Below, one piece after another: positions 56,771 through 64,000 of a stretch of DNA of 64,000 nt; position 1 is the stretch's first letter, and every line of letters begins with the position of its first letter. The DNA is taken from positions 1,829,501-1,893,500 of the forward strand of contig CP137326.1 of NCBI GenBank assembly GCA_033182465.1. Reading direction: 5' to 3'. Source of the stretch: Sanghuangporus weigelae. Lineage: Eukaryota; Basidiomycota; Agaricomycetes; Hymenochaetales; Hymenochaetaceae. The translations under genes were made by a program, and so were the position numbers. The notes below the pieces were generated by a model. The model had not been told where the DNA came from and searched no databases. It was given only the letters and a program-made list of their open reading frames with translations.

Positions 56771-58288
56771 TCAGACCGAGTTATCAGATTCATGACTCAA
56801 TATTCCGAGCGCTTTCCTGGACATATTGGTCAGAATTTGAATCTCAGCAAGAACAAACTGCACGTACTTTACCGCCTCGATCCTTTCCTCGTTCAATCCC
56901 TCTTTCACGAATTTGGAAACTTCTGGATCAAGTTGCGTGTATGCCCCAATTACTGTGCTCTTATCGCTCCTCGCCGGTTCCGTCGCCAGCGCCCTGTCTA
57001 ACGCCGTGGGATCCATCCTCGATGCATCTTCTATAATACATGTATACATCTCGATAAGAGACCGTCTAGCGAGGTACTTCGCCGGGTCAGGATCGCCAAG
57101 CAGGTTTCGCGTTTCTTCCCATTGCGGGTCATATATCAACGCACGTAGGACCCTCAGAAAATCTTTGAGCTTGTTGAAGTGCGGATGGATATCGCCCAGA
57201 ACACGATCATCGAAGCGAGTTTTGTTAGTCATGACTGAGAGCTTCCGGCTCGATTGCTCGCGCACACAACTCTCGTCGTACCAGTCGCGTCTGTGCCATT
57301 TATAGAGTTCCGTCTGAGAGAAGTTATAGACTCGGAGAAAGCCTCCCTCGCGCTTTTGATTCTTGGCTCCGCTTCGTGTAGTGACGATCCAGAGGAGGCA
57401 CAGAAGAAGAGACTCCAGACTGTTATGGCGTTTCGGGTTATGTACGAGGTCCGTCAGCATGTGTCTCGAAGTCATCGTATAAACAAAGCGCTAGAGTCGC
57501 ACATGATTGAGAAAAAGTTCGAGAACAATCAAATCAAAGGAACTGCATACCGGCTTTAGCTGCCGTGAAGAGTCTCGTAAGTCATCATAGCTAGTGATTA
57601 CGCCCTTCCCAAACAATCGCGGTCTTGGAGCGATCGCGAGGTTCTCTAAGCTAATGTTTCGGTGCTCAATTCCATGATCCCGGAGAGTGATTATGGCTGG
57701 GCGAAGATGAAATTGAGGATCTTTACGACGGCATTGACGGGAAGACATACTTTTAAAAAAAGATCTGAAAAGCCACATAAGTTCTGTTCGCTTGCTGAAG
57801 TACTCGATAGGTCTGGTGACTTTCGCCAACTGAACATGGCTTAATGTGCGTCTCTTCGCAGTCAACCTGGGCTTCGTCTTTCTGGAGAATTTGAGTAGAT
57901 CTGGCAGAATTGGACTCTGAGAATAACGCTGGTTCTGAAGTTCTATGCTCTTCCCGGTATTCTCAGCTCGGAAGTCTACAGCTCCGTTACAAACGGTGCC
58001 ACCGACAGTCTCATCAGAAGAGCAAGAAGAACGGGAAAGGTGTATATCCTTCAGTCCATACGTAAATCCAAGATCACTTGAGACCGAGACAGGAAGGATC
58101 TTCGTGCCTCTTTCCTGGACCGCCCGTCGGGGACGTGTGAGTAAGTGCGCTGATTCTGAGTAGTAACCAAAGTCGGATTCAGCGCCATGCTCCTTGGTCA
58201 AGAGATCTTTTCCCAGATCAGCAGCCTCTCGTTGCAAATTAGTTGTTGCTGGACTATCAACGTCTATCCTTCCAATATCACCTGCCAT
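56771..58288 (-). CDS. FunK1-like protein kinase, probable pseudokinase
   Basis: The C-terminal half shows the pattern of the mushroom-expanded FunK1 family: HNSLESLLLCLLWIVT corresponds to the family's H-D-LES-F-VLLWI helix, followed by a long helical tail. Upstream, LRDHGIEHRNISLENLAIAP aligns with the catalytic loop HRDISxxN. Here the catalytic Asp of HRD is Asn, and the later metal-binding Asp region reads GVITSYDDL rather than DFD/DYD. That suggests loss of catalysis. The N-terminal 150 residues are low in recognisable kinase motifs. Several introns; the joins around 57475-57560 are uncertain. It may be a regulatory pseudokinase or a decaying gene. Confidence 0.6.
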
Positions 58289-58708
58289 GCCGACGAAACC
58301 AGAACACGTATGGAATACGAGTTATTGAAGTCTAGACTGAGCCACTAAAAAAACCGTCGAAAAAGTCGCCAAAGATTGCCCAGACCGAGTACTTCGCCTG
58401 AAGACCGTCAAGAGATGGCCCGTATCGTGCCGAAAAGACAGCATCGACTGTCGGGACCTGGTGTCGCCTCAAAAGTCGAATGAGGGCTGAGATTTATATG
58501 TGGAGGCTCCGAGTCATGGTCGGAAATTTGAGTCAGGACTGAGACTTCCCTTCTCTTACATAAAAATATTTAAACTCCGACGATACCCACACCCACAAAT
58601 ATAAAACATAAAATACGCCTTTAAACAGCAGATTATAGCATGCTCACACAAGACTCGGACTAGCGCTACAAATGAAACATGCGAAAGATCAGGTCAGAAA
58701 GCTGAAGA
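58289..58708. other. Intergenic, nothing recognised
   Basis: About 420 bases that should hold the promoter of the kinase-like gene and the 3' flank of the phosphatase. The stretch 58560-58630 is AT-rich. Confidence 0.5.
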
Positions 58709-59905
58709 TCATAAGAAATATTCGGCTGGTGGTCTCTTCGCTGGTATAGAACGAACATCCTGGTCATACATGGATCGATATAGACGACAAGGCGGTTCAG
58801 AATTTTGGGCAGACTTACGGAAGGAGCATGCTGGAATACTTTGTACTCTTGAGCTAGATTTTCATCGAGCTCAAGAATCGAGGCGACGTTACCGCATCTG
58901 AAGTAGTATGTCAGCAACGACGTAACTCAAAATGTCCAAAAAATTCTGAACTGGCCTATAGCAGTAATTTGGCGCACTCCATACAGTGACGATAGTGTTG
59001 TCAAACATGAGTTTATAGCCTTCCATTGCCAGTTGATGCGCTCTCGCAATAAGATCTATTGCATTGTTATGAGCAAATGCTTTCGTGACGTCTCCGCCGA
59101 AGAGGAAACCAGCCCCTCGAGGCGATAATCCCCATCCTTGAATGTCGTCAGGATCTGACCAGAGAAGGTCACACATCGGTCCATCATGGGGTACCTCTTG
59201 TTTTCGGTCGATAGCTCGAATCTAAGCACTGTCTTAGTACTTTATGGTAGGCTGTCAATGTGGAACACACCTGATCAATTCCCTGCAGATTTGGACTCAG
59301 CCCACCATGAATACAAAATACCCTGCCATCCACTATCGCACCAAGAGCAAGGTAGTCGAAAACTTCGCAACAATATCTCCAAACATTTGCCGAGCCATAC
59401 TTCCGCTGACATTCATCGTAGAACCCATACACCTGTGTGATCTGTCGAGACTCATGGTTGCCTCGGATTAGGGTAATGCGGTCGGGATAGCGTACTTTGT
59501 ACGCAAGAAGAAGGAGGAATGTCTCGACGGAGTAGAAACCGCGGTCCACGAAGTCGCCCATGAAAAGATAGTTCGTATCAGGACAGAAACCTCCGACCTT
59601 GAAAAGCTCCATCATATCCCAGAATTGACCGTGAATATCACCGCATATCTAGAAAGAAACACGTAAGTTACGAAGTTTTCACCATCTCAGAATGAAGTAT
59701 GCTCACTGTCACTGGCGAATCTACCACCTGAACGTTTCCTTCCTCGATCAAGATCTCTCTGGCCTTCAAGCATAACTGCTTGACTTGTTCCTCAGATATT
59801 GGCTCACAACGAATGAGTTGAGCAATCTGGCTTCGAAGGCTCAGCAACCCTGCCTTTCCTAGAAATGATAAAGGCACGTACTTACTTGTCCAAATCGCTG
59901 GGCAT
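58709..59905 (-). CDS. PPH3: PP4-type Ser/Thr phosphatase catalytic subunit
   Basis: A PP2A-subfamily metallophosphatase, closest by eye to PP4 (Pph3). The N-terminus reads [18 protein letters not shown] across a first intron, very like PP4. Catalytic motifs are all present: [22 protein letters not shown], then [18 protein letters not shown] and [11 protein letters not shown]. The end [11 protein letters not shown] keeps the YFL tail that is methylated in the family; it requires an acceptor at CGAAG in the last intron. The segment before that tail is shorter than usual. PP4 acts in DNA damage recovery and nutrient signalling. Ppg1 is the main alternative identity. The gene is complete with about six introns. 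Confidence 0.88.
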
Positions 59906-60599
59906 AGTTCACGGAAGTCACGGTTACAGCACACAACGCTCAGGTCAAGATGGCACAAAACCGGTGACTTAGATCACGTGAAGAAAAACGTCCAGTCACA
60001 GTTATCCTGAAGCACCATGAGTTTCCACTCCGAGTCAACCTTCTCACATAACAGAGTAGGAAGATTTCTTGACCAGATCTTTACTAGATGGAGTCGGTTG
60101 CGCTGGAAGCTTTCACACAGATTCTTATGGCTATCTTGTGCGCAGCAAATGAAGAAACTGGGACTCTCGGAAATACGGGAAAGGGGTACCTATGATCCAA
60201 ATCTCCTCAAGAGGTCCATAACCATGTCTCTCCACAGGGACGGCCAACTTGTCCTTTGCTAAATTGTAATGTACTGGTCCAGTAATCTACACGCCTCTTT
60301 CTGTTGGGATGGAGAAGTCTGGGCTGCGAGCTTTCCTTCTTATCATTTATATGCATAATTCTACGAGGAAAAAAGGCGCGACTCAAAATCATTGCTGGGC
60401 CACGGTAAGTGGTAAAGAGTCTTGTCTATGTCAACATGGACTCAACGAATAGCAATAGTGCACAGACAAATACCAATTACAATAAGCCTTCGAAGATGAA
60501 CCTGCATCAAGTGGAGACCTGCTCGTCATCGATGGCTTCCGTTCCAGTTACCCTGCAATCAAATCAGATTCTAGAGCGAGCTGCAGAATCGTAGGGTCA
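59906..60599. other. Intergenic, nothing recognised
   Basis: Roughly 700 bases upstream of the phosphatase. Short open frames are present on both strands without recognisable content. Confidence 0.45.
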
Positions 60600-62311
60600 T
60601 TACCTTGGAGTATTCTTTGGATAGACAAATACCATTGCGCTCATTGTCCTTTGTGGGCTTCCATTGGTCGTTTCCTCGTTCTGTCCTCGTTCTCCTGCCT
60701 CTTTCAAGTTGAACAGCATTCGGCTACCTAGGACGGATAGAAGCGATGGAGTTCCTAGCCTTCCAAATATGTTTGAAACGAAATTGTTCGAGAAAGTAAG
60801 CACGACGGATATTGTAGAGAACATGCAGAGGACAATAACACTACGTGGAATTAGATCAAAACTCGGTGAGTCTGAGGTCATTCACTACTCATAGCATAAA
60901 ATATAAAACTTGGTCCCGTAGGAGAACTTTGACGAGGGATAAGCCTTTGAAACCAGCTGATACTCTCCAATACTCGATCGCCTTGAAGATCGCCAAGATC
61001 ATGTCGGATTGGCTTCATAAACTGCCAATGGATCCGAACCACTGACCAATCAAGTACGCCCAACTGCCATAGCGGGTAAGAGCTCAAGATGCAGACGCTA
61101 ACGTCCCCAGGAAGTTCTCCAAGTGCCACTGCATGAAGCGTGAGCATTTGAATCAGTTCATAGATCCGGGACCCACGTTTCTCCGCTATAACGAGATAAA
61201 CTACTAACCCTAGTTTGAAGGAGGAAGAAAGTGCAAACAACGCCTTGAGCCATATTGACATTGTCCTGTCTGTACATGTACAACAATGAGCATCATCTTG
61301 GACTAGTGTCACAGCGTACCTTGAGAGTACATTGCAAGAACTCGGATTGTGAGGATATCTTCATTTATTATCAGTGAAAATGACTAATAGATGCTGCTTG
61401 GCACTTGCAATCGATCGAGACAATGATGATCCAATCTGAATGCAGATAAGCGAGGAACTTTTAGGACGAACCGCGAGTACGTACTGGCAATGTTTTTGAA
61501 CCATCCGGAAAACTTGCCTGTGAATTGTTTTTGATACCCGACCGTCTTTGAGACTTAGCCACTCACACCTAATCGCGATGCATCTTGTGCTTTGGAGATG
61601 ACGATGATTGTCAAACTTACAATGAAAGATTTGCCCCGAATTGTTCAACTAAACATTGTATTAAGGGATAAGACAACTTTGGGGGGCCGCATCCGATACT
61701 CACAGAACAGCCGAGAAATGGCGCCGAGGATCCCAATGTAACGATTCTGGTTCCGTAGTTTAGACAATGGATCATCTGTCGAAAAGAGACCTTATAGTCA
61801 CCGTAAAGTAGACAAAATCGACTTCGTTTCTCGGATGTTTCTTCATGAACCGTTAGCTCCGGTTTCTTTGTTAGAAAGTAAACAAACCCAGAAATATTTT
61901 GCCTAGATATCAAATAAGTTATGCAAGTCAAAGGAAAATGTCAATGAATATACCTCTTTATCCATTGTAATCACTTTCATGACTATCAGCATCAGTTTAA
62001 TGGCAACAAACTGCAGACTGACTAGCGTCGTAAGCCAAAACGATGGTAATTGCCAGCTCAAAGCTTTCGTCTATAAAGTTCTCTGATACCCAAAGCAAAG
62101 CTTCACTGGGATCAAGTTGTTCGACATGAGATCGAGCAATGTACTGCATTTCGTACGGGGCAATGGTTAGAGAGGAAAGGTTCAGGACAGAGAGAAGCCA
62201 AGCAGCAAGTGTTACAGGGACTATCAGGTCCTTATATGTATCCATTGCAAATTCGGAAGTTATCAAGATAGCCTGTGTACACTGGTTTAAAGAGCTGATG
62301 CATACGGGCAT
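60600..62311 (-). CDS. Doubtful DUF6533-like multi-pass membrane protein
   Basis: Blocks on the minus strand recall the basidiomycete DUF6533 membrane family: FELAITIVLAYDA and then MKVITMDKEV (the family's TxxxEV end of helix 1), RNQNRYIGILGAISRLF, then AIEYWRVSAGFKGLSLVKVLLRDQVLYFML, and finally VIVLCMFSTISVVLTF and LLSVLGSRMLFNLKEAGERG. The order is as expected, but I could not join all blocks without doubt, and some blocks sit in frames with nearby stops. It may be a real gene with short exons or a decayed copy. Function of the family is unknown. Confidence 0.4.
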
Positions 62312-64000
62312 CTTACATGATCATCTGATGTATCGAGTATTGATCCAATCCAAAAGTTTGTGCTGTTTATACTGCGTGGTAAAGTTATCTACGACCAGCC
62401 AGGTCGATAATGTCCAGTGTGAGCGGAGAGTTGATCCTAGGATATGTCACCACTGCATATGCATTTCCTACCACGCTTGTGTTCCTTGGGATAGTCGATG
62501 TGGTCCTAGCATGCAACACATGAAGGTCTGTTGTATTTCCAAGGAGTCGATTATAGAGATTTGAAGAACAGTAGCGATTCAGCCGTAATCTCACCGAGGA
62601 TGCAGCTGATTCATGCAAAGACTTTGTGAGAGCTGTCGAGAGTCGCAAAGATCATCATCCAAGGGTTTCGCCAGCATCCAAAGGGCATCTATCTCAAGAA
62701 CATCTATCTTCCTATCAAGATCGGACGAATCTCCGCCGTGCATCTTTTTGGTAAACGCACAGAAATGGAAACAGCCAGAGATAAATGCAAGTTCCAATGC
62801 AGAGAACCAATCCCTCTTCGAGGTAGCTCCTTCATAAAGTCAGCAAAAAGTAGTGCGGGCTTGCAACGTATAGAATGGAAGCGTCTGTAATGCACATCTA
62901 GCCTTGAGACAAGTCAAATCAAGTGCTGCTTTGAAAAGGGCGCCCACGGAAAATCCGTCCTCGTCGCCGTTGAAGTGTCAGATCTTTCGTGGATAGTCCA
63001 GAGCAGAGCAGGAGGGCAATAGCCAGCTCAGTTGGGTGTAGTTGATAGAAGACATGAAATGTCGGAAGTATCAGAACCCGAGCGGCATAATGCAGAAATG
63101 CGTAGGAATCAAGGTTGAATCATGATCGCAGCGTAGCCCAGGCAGTGATAGCAGAACAGGACACATGGATAACTCCGAGATTTGGGGCGGAAGCTGGAAA
63201 TGTGAGAAAACTCTGCTTTATTTGCGATCTGCGACTGCTCGGTCATGATTAGGCATTCCTACTTTCGGCGAAGGACTCACCACAAATATATGCTGAAAGA
63301 TTATTGGGAATGTGCCCTATTAAGTGTCCATGATAGCTGAAAGGATTTGGTACGTTTGCTCGCCAATGTTTACTTGAAAACTGACGATTGTAATTCTAAT
63401 CAGACAGTGCACTTCATCTTGAAAGACCTTCTCACTTCGCTACTTATAACAGGCCTACTAATTTAGTAGATCATTCACGGTCTCAGTCACTGTCCGTGTA
63501 TCTGTTTAAACTCGTCCTAGGTCACAAATGTTCCATCATCCTTGAACCGTTGTAGCGCACTGGCTCCTCCTGTGCCAGTACACTCATACTATGGCTCCCT
63601 CTTACTGCAGATACCATATCCCAGCACTGCCGACACCTGAGAGTGTGAGGGCACACTCCTATTGCACTCGGGACATCATTTGAGCACGTATCCATTGATT
63701 CCAGCACACGTACTGTACTGCGGCGCCCTCCTATGACCCAAATTGATCCGCCGATGGCTCCCCGACACTCAGACAGGTCCGCCAACGGCTCCTACCCAGC
63801 ACCAGGCACTATAGGACACATCCCTCAGTGACTACATGCCGCCGATCTTATGATTTACCATACGTACAGCCGTGTGGCGACTCTGGATGCCTCCGAGTCG
63901 GCCCCCCTTGGCGCCGATCAATGCGGCGGACACTCAGACATCCTCAGGTACCCTCGCCGACGCCTCCTACAGCTTACCAAGCAGTCCCCCATTGTCTAGG
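62312..64000. other. Terminal region without a recognised gene
   Basis: Minus-strand open frames at 62385-62648, 62591-62797 and 62704-62895 could belong to one spliced gene but match nothing. From about 63560 the sequence is GC-richer, with an imperfect repeat: CGACACTCAGACAGGTCCGCC near 63762 and a similar GGACACTCAGACATCC near 63928, each followed by a C-rich CTCCTAC block. This looks like decayed repetitive DNA cut by the window edge. Confidence 0.4.

Noticed and set aside
1-64000. tRNA, rRNA or CRISPR features
   Set aside because: None was recognised on reading; a covariance-model scan would be needed to exclude small RNA genes. CRISPR arrays are not expected in a fungal nucleus.

Overview
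The window looks like nuclear DNA from an agaricomycete (Basidiomycota). Genes have many short introns of about 45-70 bp, most GT-AG with a few that read best as GC-AG. Fungal-type families are present: an Agaricomycete-style P450, a FunK1-like kinase, an F-box protein of the mushroom type, a DUF6533-like membrane protein and a secreted CBM1 protein. Gene starts and ends come from reading frames and splice signals by eye. Internal exon borders are not listed exhaustively.

Layout. 1-5.7 kb: a doubtful small gene, a nuclear coiled-coil protein, then deoxyhypusine hydroxylase and MRT4 in a head-to-head pair only 110 bp apart. 5.7-9.5 kb: an intact P450 and a truncated, frameshifted tandem copy. 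10.8-13.4 kb: a non-autonomous DNA element with 349-bp terminal inverted repeats that has captured a piece of the RNA polymerase II large-subunit gene. 13.8-14.9 kb: a two-pass membrane protein. 16.1-33.4 kb: an inverted duplication of a divergent ARP6/TANGO2 gene pair. The left copy keeps an intact ARP6 and a dead TANGO2; the right copy keeps an intact TANGO2 and a dead ARP6. Between the arms lie a PTDSS-type phosphatidylserine synthase, about 5.4 kb of unexplained DNA, and a Zn2Cys6 transcription factor.

35.4-54.1 kb is dense housekeeping: urea permease DUR3, mitochondrial FAD glycerol-3-phosphate dehydrogenase, an F-box protein, KIN17, two adjacent proline/acid-rich genes that together resemble the actin-patch protein Bbc1, and a small TRIR homologue. 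55.1-62.3 kb holds an orphan CBM1 protein with a Ser/Thr tail, a FunK1-like probable pseudokinase, a PP4-type phosphatase, and a doubtful DUF6533-like gene. The last 1.7 kb shows no convincing gene.

The most notable structures are the reciprocal gene loss across the inverted duplication, the gene-capturing inverted-repeat element, and the very short shared promoter of two translation-related genes. No wholly new multi-gene system could be supported from sequence alone.
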